23,740 bases of DNA. Source: a virus. Location of the stretch: positions 1 to 23,740 of the IMG/VR virus record IMGVR_UViG_3300031227_000435. The stretch is one strand, 5' to 3'. The translations under genes and the position numbers were made by a program. The notes under the pieces are model-generated. The model was not told the origin of the DNA. It was given only the letters and a program-made list of their open reading frames with translations, and ran no database searches. This document shows, in pieces, positions 6,818-12,974 of this stretch (its first letter is position 1; each line of letters starts with the position of its first letter).

Positions 6818-6908
6818 TGGCCCGGACGGGGCCATCGGGTGCTAACGTAGACAACGGTGTCATGCGTAGCCCGAGAAGCTCCCTGTTTTAACAGGGAGAG
6901 TCGTCACT
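6818..6908 (+). ncRNA. Omega-RNA-like structured RNA, right copy
   Basis: This is the plus-strand partner of 6348-6438. Its stems are TGGCCC/GGGCCA around GGAC, TCGGG/CCCGA, and the terminal CTCCCTGT-TTTA-ACAGGGAG hairpin followed by GAGAGTCGTCACT. Relative to the left copy, paired positions change together in all three stems, so selection on RNA or single-strand DNA structure acted on it or its ancestors. A promoter lies immediately upstream. If it is a TnpB-type omega RNA, the guide would start CTACTCTTCCGTGG, which reads the holin stop codon and the 3' end of the holin gene in antisense. The TnpB-type assignment rests on motif resemblance; the structure itself is seen directly. Confidence 0.6.
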
Positions 6909-7280
6909 CTACTCTTCCGTGGTGTCGATGCCTAGCTTTTTCATAATAATATCTGGGATTGGGACGCCAAGTGTTTTGAGGTTTTCCATTAGGTCTGCAG
7001 CTAGCCTAGTTTCAATAAGCAGTATGACAACTGGCGTGAGAGCTGCTAGCCCAATTGCTCCACCGAACGCTTCAGTAATAGCCAGTAGCCCAATGTATGG
7101 CAAAAGCTTGCGGTATAGGAACTCTATCACCCTCGCTAGCCTGAACTGGGCGCTCACGATCGACGTGAGTAATGCTACAGAAACGTTGAATAGTACATGG
7201 TACGTAATGAACTGCACGTACCACAAAGACCACAAATAAACAAATGCCTGGCTGAGCCATGTTAGAATAACGATTTCCAT
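6909..7280 (-). CDS. Holin, PF05105/TcdE-like
   Basis: A 123-residue membrane protein with hydrophobic segments at about residues 3-20, 28-45 and 60-90. It ends in the characteristic amphipathic tail 'ETRLAADLMENLKTLGVPIPDII', close to the family's 'E..SI.EN...LGVPIP' signature. Such holins form pores in the inner membrane and time lysis. GGGAG lies 7 bases before the ATG. Its place between large terminase and portal is unusual, since holin normally lies next to lysin; here the lysin is on the opposite strand about 6 kb away. Its stop codon directly abuts the omega-RNA-like repeat, so the insertion did not damage the coding region. Confidence 0.78.
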   Translation of the reverse strand: MEIVILTWLSQAFVYLWSLWYVQFITYHVLFNVSVALLTSIVSAQFRLARVIEFLYRKLLPYIGLLAITEAFGGAIGLAALTPVVILLIETRLAADLMENLKTLGVPIPDIIMKKLGIDTTEE

Positions 7281-7362
7281 TCCTGCGCTCCCGTTGCCTT
7301 AATTTTTGATTGTATCCACAACAATATTCTATTGCGTTATTGAACCAGGGTAAACCTTAACG

Positions 7363-9030
7363 CTAATACGGACTCCATCTACCGCCTCCGAACGCGTTGT
7401 CTATTGACTCACGCATAAACTCACTCCTGTTCCGCGCTGGCATTGTGTCTTGCTCTGGGAGCGGAGCTGATGTTTTACTGCCGCCAACAAATGCATATCG
7501 CAATGCGTCCGCGAAGTCAGATCCCTTTTTGCCAAACGTATCTCTGTCAAATGTCCCGTCTGGCAATTGCTTGCAGCGATACTCTTCAGATATGGCAGTG
7601 TCTAATCCCTTGCATCTCGCCTGATCTATTTTTAGCGATACCACATCTGCGTTGTCTAGAAACCCATCACGCACTAGGCTTACGCCGTAGGCAACGCTTG
7701 ACACTTCTTTAGGAATCTGCCGGGCGCCAAGGTCTTTCGGGAACCCTCGTATCAAATCTGCGGCAGCCTTCTCTCCCCAGAATACAGATATTGGTATTCC
7801 GAATCTTGCCATGACATCTACTTTGATCTTTCTGCACGCTGCAATAATTATGCTCGGAGTATTTTTGTCGCTCTTCCACTCAGCTACGACCCACCTGAGC
7901 TTTTTGCCATTTTCAAGAAGGTCTGGAGATTCTAGCATTACCACGATTCTCCCCCTACCTCGCATGTCAATTCCCGCAAATGCTTTCCATCTCTCAAGAT
8001 CTGTGAGGGAGTGTTCATTGAAATCAAATGGTTTGCGATTGTAACTGCCGTATTGCGGGTACACCATTCCCTGAGCGCTACCAGACATGAGCAGATACTG
8101 TAGCGCGAATGACTCAACGTCTATGACATCATGGTATTTCTTTACAGCGTCACGGTATGTATAATGCCCCTCAGCTCTAGTCCCTCTACCATTACAGAGA
8201 TCCTCTCTTGTGCCAGTGTACGGATTTGTCCATTCATATAGAGGGCATTCGCTGCACTCGTCTGGGTAGACTCTCCCGCAGCTTTCCATAATATCGAAGA
8301 GATCGAACTTATAGACTTTGATATTTCTTTCGTCAGCCTTATCAAGTATCATTTGCATCGTGCCAGTGGAGTGGTACTGAGACGATGCCATCATTGTGAC
8401 TGATTGATAATCTTTTGTGCTCTGCGCCATCCCCATTGCCGTGCTGAGAGGCTTGGGATCAATATGGTCAAGCTCGTCAATGATAAGGACTTGCGGGTGG
8501 GGGCCAGATACAGATTTCTCAGAGCCGCCAGTCCTGATTTCTATTCTCGACCTGTTATTAAGAACGGTCTTGGTTACTTTGGGCTCTTCTGTAATTAGAT
8601 GCTTGAAATGCTCTCCGAAGATTAGTCCCTCAACTCCATCTTTCTCTGAGTTCCCGCTGAGGTAGGCATAGCCGTCCCTGGCCTGGCCTTCACTACCAGC
8701 AACCGCAACGACCCATATGCCAGGCTTGAATACCATCGTGGCAAGCTCGAAGATTGCATAGTTGAGTGTCTTCCCACCGCCACGCGGGCCTTGTGCTAAC
8801 AGCGTTGGGTATCTCTCGAAATACGCGTCTGCAATAAATTGGAATGGAGACTGATGATCTGGGTGTGTTGGGTTCCTTGCTATTCTATAGCCGAGGACGT
8901 CGCGAATCCATTCATATAGTTCGTCGTCATTCTCTGGGGACTTGAGTGCCTTATTCGATATCCTGCGAGTCTTCTCCTGCATCGCGTCCACCAACATCTG
9001 CTGCGTCAATAACTCTTGCTGATTCTGCAT
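7363..9030 (-). CDS. terL: Terminase large subunit
   Basis: A 555-residue packaging motor. ATPase: Walker A 'GPRGGGKT' (81-88), Walker B 'VLIIDELD' (181-188, Asp185 and Glu186), and a motif III-like 'MMASSQYHST' (213-222). Nuclease: 'FAGIDMRG' with Asp355, and 'SDFADALRY' with Asp505 and Asp508. Between them is a Cys group at 251, 259, 262 and 279 that could bind a metal. It cuts concatemeric DNA and pumps it into the prohead through the portal. The start at 9030 has GGAGAGG six bases upstream, inside the end of the small subunit gene, giving an 80-base overlap; the internal Met codons are less well supported. Confidence 0.93.
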   Translation of the reverse strand: MQNQQELLTQQMLVDAMQEKTRRISNKALKSPENDDELYEWIRDVLGYRIARNPTHPDHQSPFQFIADAYFERYPTLLAQGPRGGGKTLNYAIFELATMVFKPGIWVVAVAGSEGQARDGYAYLSGNSEKDGVEGLIFGEHFKHLITEEPKVTKTVLNNRSRIEIRTGGSEKSVSGPHPQVLIIDELDHIDPKPLSTAMGMAQSTKDYQSVTMMASSQYHSTGTMQMILDKADERNIKVYKFDLFDIMESCGRVYPDECSECPLYEWTNPYTGTREDLCNGRGTRAEGHYTYRDAVKKYHDVIDVESFALQYLLMSGSAQGMVYPQYGSYNRKPFDFNEHSLTDLERWKAFAGIDMRGRGRIVVMLESPDLLENGKKLRWVVAEWKSDKNTPSIIIAACRKIKVDVMARFGIPISVFWGEKAAADLIRGFPKDLGARQIPKEVSSVAYGVSLVRDGFLDNADVVSLKIDQARCKGLDTAISEEYRCKQLPDGTFDRDTFGKKGSDFADALRYAFVGGSKTSAPLPEQDTMPARNRSEFMRESIDNAFGGGRWSPY

Positions 9031-9544
9031 CTACAACCTCTCCAATAATGATTTCAGTGACGTCGCCCTTGCTATCGATTGCGCCCTGCAGCCTCTCTAT
9101 TAAAGAGTCCAGTTTGTTGTCGTCGTATCCACCAAAGTCAAATACATTCACAGTCTGCGTGCGCTTGTCAACTGTTCCATGGGCCTGAGACCCTTCCTCC
9201 TTGCGGATATAGTCTAGTATATCAAGCGGATCGAGATCTGATAGTGGCGCGCCATCGCGCATGCGCCTTTCGAGTTGGTCGTCAAGAAACGTTTTTGCAT
9301 ATGCGACACGGCGCTCTTTGTCTGCAATGGGAATATACTTTAGTCTACGATTGATCTCGGCATTAATACGCCTGCCGGTGTCGTTAGTGGCATTTACAAT
9401 CGTGCTCACATAACCTATCGAGCATCCAGAAGCTTCACTGATAGATTGGTAGTCATGTGGAGTCACCACGCCGAGCCTGGCTATGATGCAGTCCATTACT
9501 CTCGTTTGCTTGTCTGTGAACGCACGCTTCGCTAGAGGTTTCAT
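8951..9544 (-). CDS. Probable terminase small subunit
   Basis: A 197-residue protein with an N-terminal helix-turn-helix (about residues 10-55, 'TPHDYQSISEASGCSIGYVSTIV'), a central charged helical part (about 72-125) and an acidic C-terminal tail. This is the usual plan of a DNA-recognising small terminase. It overlaps the large subunit start by 80 bases, and it is the first gene of the leftward late operon. The tail reads EIIIGEVVDAESARV and then Asp/Gly-rich. No clear ribosome binding site precedes the ATG. The assignment rests mainly on HTH plus position. A phage transcription regulator is the alternative. Confidence 0.68.
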   Translation of the reverse strand: MKPLAKRAFTDKQTRVMDCIIARLGVVTPHDYQSISEASGCSIGYVSTIVNATNDTGRRINAEINRRLKYIPIADKERRVAYAKTFLDDQLERRMRDGAPLSDLDPLDILDYIRKEEGSQAHGTVDKRTQTVNVFDFGGYDDNKLDSLIERLQGAIDSKGDVTEIIIGEVVDAESARVIDAADVGGRDAGEDSQDIE

Positions 9545-9594
9545 ATGTTCATCATATTATTAATTTTAAGGTACGTGAACCTTGGACTACATGG

Positions 9595-9622
9595 TTGAAT
9601 AAGAAGAAATATATGTTATAAT
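9595..9622 (+). promoter_or_regulatory. Promoter for the rightward block
   Basis: TTGAAT (9595-9600), a 16-base spacer and TATAAT (9617-9622), which is a consensus -10. It lies in the 78-base gap between the divergent small terminase and HNH genes. The expected start, near 9629, coincides with the second ATG of the HNH gene, so that transcript would have almost no leader. I see no equally good promoter for the leftward genes in the same gap. Confidence 0.6.
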
Positions 9623-9976
9623 ATGTGTATGGGAAATAGAGGAGACATTGTCAAGAGGCTCAAACTAGAGTACGATCCTGTTGTTATAGAGCGCGAACGA
9701 GGGATGTGTTTCGTTTGCGGCGCAAAGGGACGCGACGTGCACGAAGTTCTGTCAAAGTCGCACTTTGCTACTAATGGCTTAGAGCAATGTATCAGCCCAA
9801 TGAATATGGTGTTGCTGTGCCGAAAGCACCATAATGTTGTCCAAGGGATTGCTGGATGGATGGGGCATTTGTTTAGAGAAATGCATTCCAAATACGGATA
9901 CGATTACACTCATACTGAATTCTATTGGTACTTCATCAACGAATTTCCAGAACGACTATGGGAGCTTCATGGCTAA
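9623..9976 (+). CDS. HNH endonuclease
   Basis: A 117-residue protein with a compact HNH finger: Cys29-x2-Cys32, 'DVHEVL' with His40-Glu41, 'SPMNMVLLC' with Asn61 and Cys66, and 'RKHHN' with His69-His70. This is the beta-beta-alpha metal fold, with zinc held by the Cys pairs and His70 or His69 binding the catalytic metal. It is either a free-standing homing nuclease or a packaging-associated HNH; position next to the terminase genes is common for the latter. The start is uncertain. The ATG at 9623 is inside the promoter and the ATG at 9629 is at the predicted transcript start; neither has a ribosome binding site. The coding end overlaps the next start by eight bases. Confidence 0.82.
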   Translation: MCMGNRGDIVKRLKLEYDPVVIERERGMCFVCGAKGRDVHEVLSKSHFATNGLEQCISPMNMVLLCRKHHNVVQGIAGWMGHLFREMHSKYGYDYTHTEFYWYFINEFPERLWELHG

Positions 9977-11213
9977 CAAATATAGCTGGGACGATGTTTA
10001 TGCGAAAGCAAAGAAAGTAGCGCACACTTGTGAGGGGTGGGGTAGTCTGTCGCGGGCTATAGAGATGCCAAGAAGGACTCTGAGAGACGGACTCAAGAGG
10101 GAGTTCGGTGTAATGGAATTCTCAGATCTCTTAGACGGAACTGTTGGCGACGATACGTTTAATTCATTTATGGATAACTACGGGGATAAAGAGCACGAGC
10201 GCGTAACAAAAGCCTTGCTCAATAAGCAGCAGCGCTTGCTGGCGAATAGGAACTGGATTGCCGACGCGATTAAAGACGCCGTTGTATCAATGCCGGAGCC
10301 GCATGTTATCACCGAGTTCGAAGACTCTAAGAATGACGTTGCTATGCTGGCGTTGTTTGGCGATTGGCATTGGGGGCAGGACACTCCGAAGCAATTGATG
10401 GGGGAGTATCAAGAGTATTCTACAAGCGTCGCAGATAGACGTCTTGCAGAATATATCCACGAGATTGATTTGTCTATTGCCGCCGCGACCGCGCGATATG
10501 GCAACATTGATATATACTTCGCCATGCTTGGCGATATGGTTGAGGGTAGCGAGATTCGTGATACGCAGGCGCGAGTTATATCGTCTGGGATTGTTACTCA
10601 GATGTTGCAGTTGTTCTCTCTCCTGGCGTCGTATATTGAAGGCTTAGTGAATAAATACTCAGATTGTAAGTTCACTATTATCGGAGTCCCAGGTAATCAC
10701 ACCAGGCTGTCAAAGACTAAGACCGACGTGATCCCCACAGAGACAATGGATTACGCTGGCTATAATTATATGATGGCGCTATTGCGCGGGGTTGGCAATA
10801 TCCACTTCTCTATCTCTGAATCCTGGCATTGGTATGATAAAATACAAGGATATGGGTTCTATTTTATGCATGGCGATGGCATCCGCTCGTACCAAGGACT
10901 GCCGTCATATGGGCTCACGAAGGCAGGGCATTATATTCAGTCGTCGCTCCTCGTAGAAGATAAAGCACTTGCACGAGACAATCCGAGTATGCCAGCTAGC
11001 GATATCCGCTTTGTCGATTACATTATCGTAGCTCACTTCCATACGGATAATATGCTTGAGGACGTTGATATTGAGATTGTTACAAATGGCGCGCCGGTTG
11101 AGACTAGCCCGTTTATAGCTAAGGAATTACGCAAGACTGGTAGGGCGTCGCAAAGTATTCTACTAATCAATGAGGATGGTGTATTCTGCAAACTGAAGAA
11201 AGTGCTCAAGTAG
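9969..11213 (+). CDS. Calcineurin-like phosphoesterase with N-terminal HTH
   Basis: A 414-residue protein. Residues about 5-50 ('SWDDVYAKAKKV...GSLSRAIEMPRRTLRDGLKREFG') look like a helix-turn-helix. The catalytic domain follows with all metallophosphoesterase signatures: 'GDWHWG' (Asp132, His134), 'GDMVEG' (Asp189), 'GNH' (Asn243, His244), 'HGD' (His301) and 'AHFH' (His356, His358). These bind two metals for phosphodiester or phosphomonoester cleavage. HTH-fused versions are frequent in phages, and a nuclease role on DNA is likely but not shown. I chose the ATG at 9969, preceded by GGGAG and overlapping the HNH stop as ATGGCTAA; the longer frame from 9834 lies entirely within the HNH gene. 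Confidence 0.85.
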   Translation: MANKYSWDDVYAKAKKVAHTCEGWGSLSRAIEMPRRTLRDGLKREFGVMEFSDLLDGTVGDDTFNSFMDNYGDKEHERVTKALLNKQQRLLANRNWIADAIKDAVVSMPEPHVITEFEDSKNDVAMLALFGDWHWGQDTPKQLMGEYQEYSTSVADRRLAEYIHEIDLSIAAATARYGNIDIYFAMLGDMVEGSEIRDTQARVISSGIVTQMLQLFSLLASYIEGLVNKYSDCKFTIIGVPGNHTRLSKTKTDVIPTETMDYAGYNYMMALLRGVGNIHFSISESWHWYDKIQGYGFYFMHGDGIRSYQGLPSYGLTKAGHYIQSSLLVEDKALARDNPSMPASDIRFVDYIIVAHFHTDNMLEDVDIEIVTNGAPVETSPFIAKELRKTGRASQSILLINEDGVFCKLKKVLK

Positions 11214-11425
11214 AGCCAGTAGAGTTTAAGGTAGGCGATCTGATTATTCACTCTGGCGACAATGAGGTTATGCAGGTCATATGGGCTGGCGTTGTCGGCG
11301 GCGGCCCAGGGTTTGGTATACAAGGGTTCAATGGCGGGTCTGTGAGGTTTATTGACTTGAGAGATATGAGACTTTTCAATGTCGTGCATAAGATTGAAGA
11401 GCGGCAAGTGGGGTTTGTGGCATAA
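11186..11425 (+). CDS. 79-codon hypothetical gene with non-ATG start
   Basis: An open frame fills the 211 bases between the phosphoesterase and the next gene and ends in TAATG, sharing one base with the next start. It reads (L)QTEESAQVEPVEFKVGDL and then a compact beta-type segment with 'VGDLIIHSGDNEVMQVI', 'GFGIQGFNGGSVRFIDL' and 'RLFNVVHKIEE'. This looks like a genuine small-barrel fold. The only start codons upstream of the conserved part are CTG (11186) and ATT (11183); GAGG lies about 10 bases before the CTG, inside the phosphoesterase gene. The in-frame ATG at 11270 would remove the N-terminal third. I recognise no family. Confidence 0.5.
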   Translation: MQTEESAQVEPVEFKVGDLIIHSGDNEVMQVIWAGVVGGGPGFGIQGFNGGSVRFIDLRDMRLFNVVHKIEERQVGFVA

Positions 11426-11928
11426 TGGCACGAGAGAGAGGCCAAGCAGACAAAGAGGCTGGCACATCAATGCGCAAGCTTGGGTTTAATGCCGTGAAGT
11501 CAAGGGACGCCTTGCGCTGTATGCATTGCGGGAAGCTTATGTTTCCTCAAAGTAAAGCTGGCGTTTTTGACTTCCCGAATGTGTATATTCCGCTAGATCG
11601 CGCAGATGTGCGTTATGTTGACGTTGAAGTAAAAGCTGGTAGTTCTAGCTTCGCGTTCTCGGAGTTCAGCGACGATCAGAGGGCGTGGGCGGATGAAGAC
11701 AACGAGCATGAAAAGTGGCTATGGATATGTATTGGAAAGGCCATACGCAGTAAGAAGCATCCGCGTAAGACATGGCTTATTCCGCTGCAGGTTTTCTATG
11801 ATCTGGAGGTATCTATCGGAAGGAAGTCTATCCCATATGAATGCCATAGCCTAGATATGTATGAATTAACATGGCTTGGGGGTGGCGTCTGGGATATCCC
11901 AGGGTGTCACCCGTTCTGGAGAGAATAA
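11425..11928 (+). CDS. PD-(D/E)XK-like nuclease, possibly resolvase type
   Basis: A 167-residue protein. The core 'VYIPLDRADVRYVDVEVKAGSSS' (residues 53-75) contains Asp66-x-Glu68-x-Lys70, the acidic and Lys residues expected of a PD-(D/E)XK active site. It is followed by 'FSEFSDDQRAWADE', a Gln/Arg helix common in such nucleases. A Cys32-x2-Cys35 pair with 'MHCGK' precedes it and could hold a metal with another ligand. Phage relatives of RecU-type Holliday junction resolvases and VRR-NUC enzymes share this layout. Its place directly upstream of RecA, linked by a TAATG overlap, supports a recombination role. The exact family is not certain. Confidence 0.65.
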   Translation: MARERGQADKEAGTSMRKLGFNAVKSRDALRCMHCGKLMFPQSKAGVFDFPNVYIPLDRADVRYVDVEVKAGSSSFAFSEFSDDQRAWADEDNEHEKWLWICIGKAIRSKKHPRKTWLIPLQVFYDLEVSIGRKSIPYECHSLDMYELTWLGGGVWDIPGCHPFWRE

Positions 11929-12974
11929 TGTCAGACGAAATAGATAAGCTCAATAAAAAGTATCACGGATATATCAAGCTGCCCGGCGAAGAATACAAAC
12001 ATCCTGCTGGTGGATATATTCCGACCGGCAGCATTGGACTTGACTTACTTCTCGGAGAAAGGGGTAGGCTGTGTGGCGTACCAAGAGGGCTAGTCACCTC
12101 ATTTTGGGGGAGGGAGGGAGCAGGGAAGAGTACGCTCGTAGCGTCATGTATGGCGCAGGCTCAGGCGTACGGGTTGGTTGCCTTCGCAAACACGGAGCTG
12201 CGCTTCGATCCAGAATACTTCGCTCGCATCGGCGTGGATATCAATCAGCTTACAGTGATTGACCTTAACTATTACAATGGCGTGTTTGGAGAACAGATAG
12301 GGCAAGCAATTATTAATCTCGCGAAGACTGGGGATTACTCTATGATCGTCTGTGATAGCATGGCTGCGCTGACGCCGAAAAGGATAGCCGAGAGCGAGGT
12401 TGGTGAATCGAATCCAGGTCTTAGGGCAAGGCTCATTAAAGAGATCTTGGAAAAGGTTATCAGCCCTATCAAGCGCAATAATGTAGCCATGTTATTCACG
12501 TCGCATAGATCCGCTAACTTCGGCGCCGTTGGGTTCGGCACCCCAAAGACCATGATGGTCGGAGGTAATGCAGTCAAGTTTTATAGCTCTGTGCTTGGTA
12601 GGATTGATTATATAGGGAAGGTCTTGGGTTCCAGGGAGTCTAAAAAGGAACCAATTGGCATTGAGACTAAAGTCACGCTTCAGAAGAATGTTGGTATTTC
12701 ATGGGGCTCAGCAACATTCAAGATTACTGACGGGCTGGGCATCGATGTCGCTAGAGAGTTGATAAGTTATGATGAGGTTGTATATCGTCGAGGTGCATAT
12801 TATTATTATGGAGATGCAGATACTGGCGAAGAAATGAAATTAGCGCAGGGCGAATTGAATGCTGTTGATGAATTGAGGAATAATAGCGATTTGCTTAATA
12901 GCTTAATTGATAGGCAGAGGCGGATACTAGACCCGCCGAAGGAGAGTCATGACGAACTTGTTGTTGAACCCTGA
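11928..12974 (+). CDS. recA: RecA/UvsX-like recombinase
   Basis: A 348-residue strand-exchange ATPase, about the length of bacterial RecA. Walker A is 'GREGAGKST' (61-69), the catalytic Glu is in 'NTELRFDP' (Glu90), and Walker B is 'SMIVCDSMAAL' (138-148). Then comes 'TSHRSANFG' (191-199) followed by 'VGGNAVKFYSS', the RecA L2/KFY region. The RecA allosteric Gln in the 'NQ' motif is His193 here, as in T4 UvsX. Residues 20-45 carry the usual 'PTGSIGLDLLLG' segment. It polymerises on single-strand DNA for repair and recombination-dependent replication. The start at 11928 shares one base with the upstream stop; the longer frame from 11871 overlaps the nuclease gene. It overlaps the lysin gene by 26 bases. 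Confidence 0.92.
   Translation: MSDEIDKLNKKYHGYIKLPGEEYKHPAGGYIPTGSIGLDLLLGERGRLCGVPRGLVTSFWGREGAGKSTLVASCMAQAQAYGLVAFANTELRFDPEYFARIGVDINQLTVIDLNYYNGVFGEQIGQAIINLAKTGDYSMIVCDSMAALTPKRIAESEVGESNPGLRARLIKEILEKVISPIKRNNVAMLFTSHRSANFGAVGFGTPKTMMVGGNAVKFYSSVLGRIDYIGKVLGSRESKKEPIGIETKVTLQKNVGISWGSATFKITDGLGIDVARELISYDEVVYRRGAYYYYGDADTGEEMKLAQGELNAVDELRNNSDLLNSLIDRQRRILDPPKESHDELVVEP

Larger units (their letters stand above)
6348..6908. mobile_element. 561-base insertion bounded by inverted omega-RNA-like ends, IS200/IS605-like remnant
   Basis: The block lies between the holin and the small ORF before the portal. It consists of a structured 91-base copy on the minus strand (6348-6438), a nuclease fragment (about 6439-6717), a hairpin resembling the copies' terminal hairpin (6726-6745), an AT-rich promoter segment (6785-6812) and a second 91-base copy on the plus strand (6818-6908). 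Both copies end in GAGAGTCGTCACT, pointing outward. Endings of this type, a CTCCC...GGGAG hairpin followed by GTCGTCAC, are known to me from IS200/IS605 elements with TnpB. No tnpA or tnpB is present, so this would be a non-autonomous derivative. The right boundary falls exactly before the holin stop codon. Confidence 0.6.

Noticed and set aside
6649-6891. 80-codon plus-strand frame across the insertion
   Set aside because: It is antisense to the nuclease fragment and then translates the hairpin, promoter and right repeat. It has no ribosome binding site or protein-like composition, and the repeat is better explained as structured RNA.
6348-6908. CRISPR array
   Set aside because: There are only two long copies in opposite orientation plus one hairpin, with no regular direct repeats or spacers.
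6348-6908. Group I intron with homing endonuclease
   Set aside because: The block sits between genes, right after a stop codon, not inside a conserved coding sequence. I see no typical intron core, and the inverted paired ends fit IS200/IS605-like termini better.
9834-9968. 45-residue N-terminal extension of the phosphoesterase
   Set aside because: This stretch lies wholly in the HNH coding region in another frame. The ATG at 9969 has GGGAG upstream and begins the HTH-like domain.
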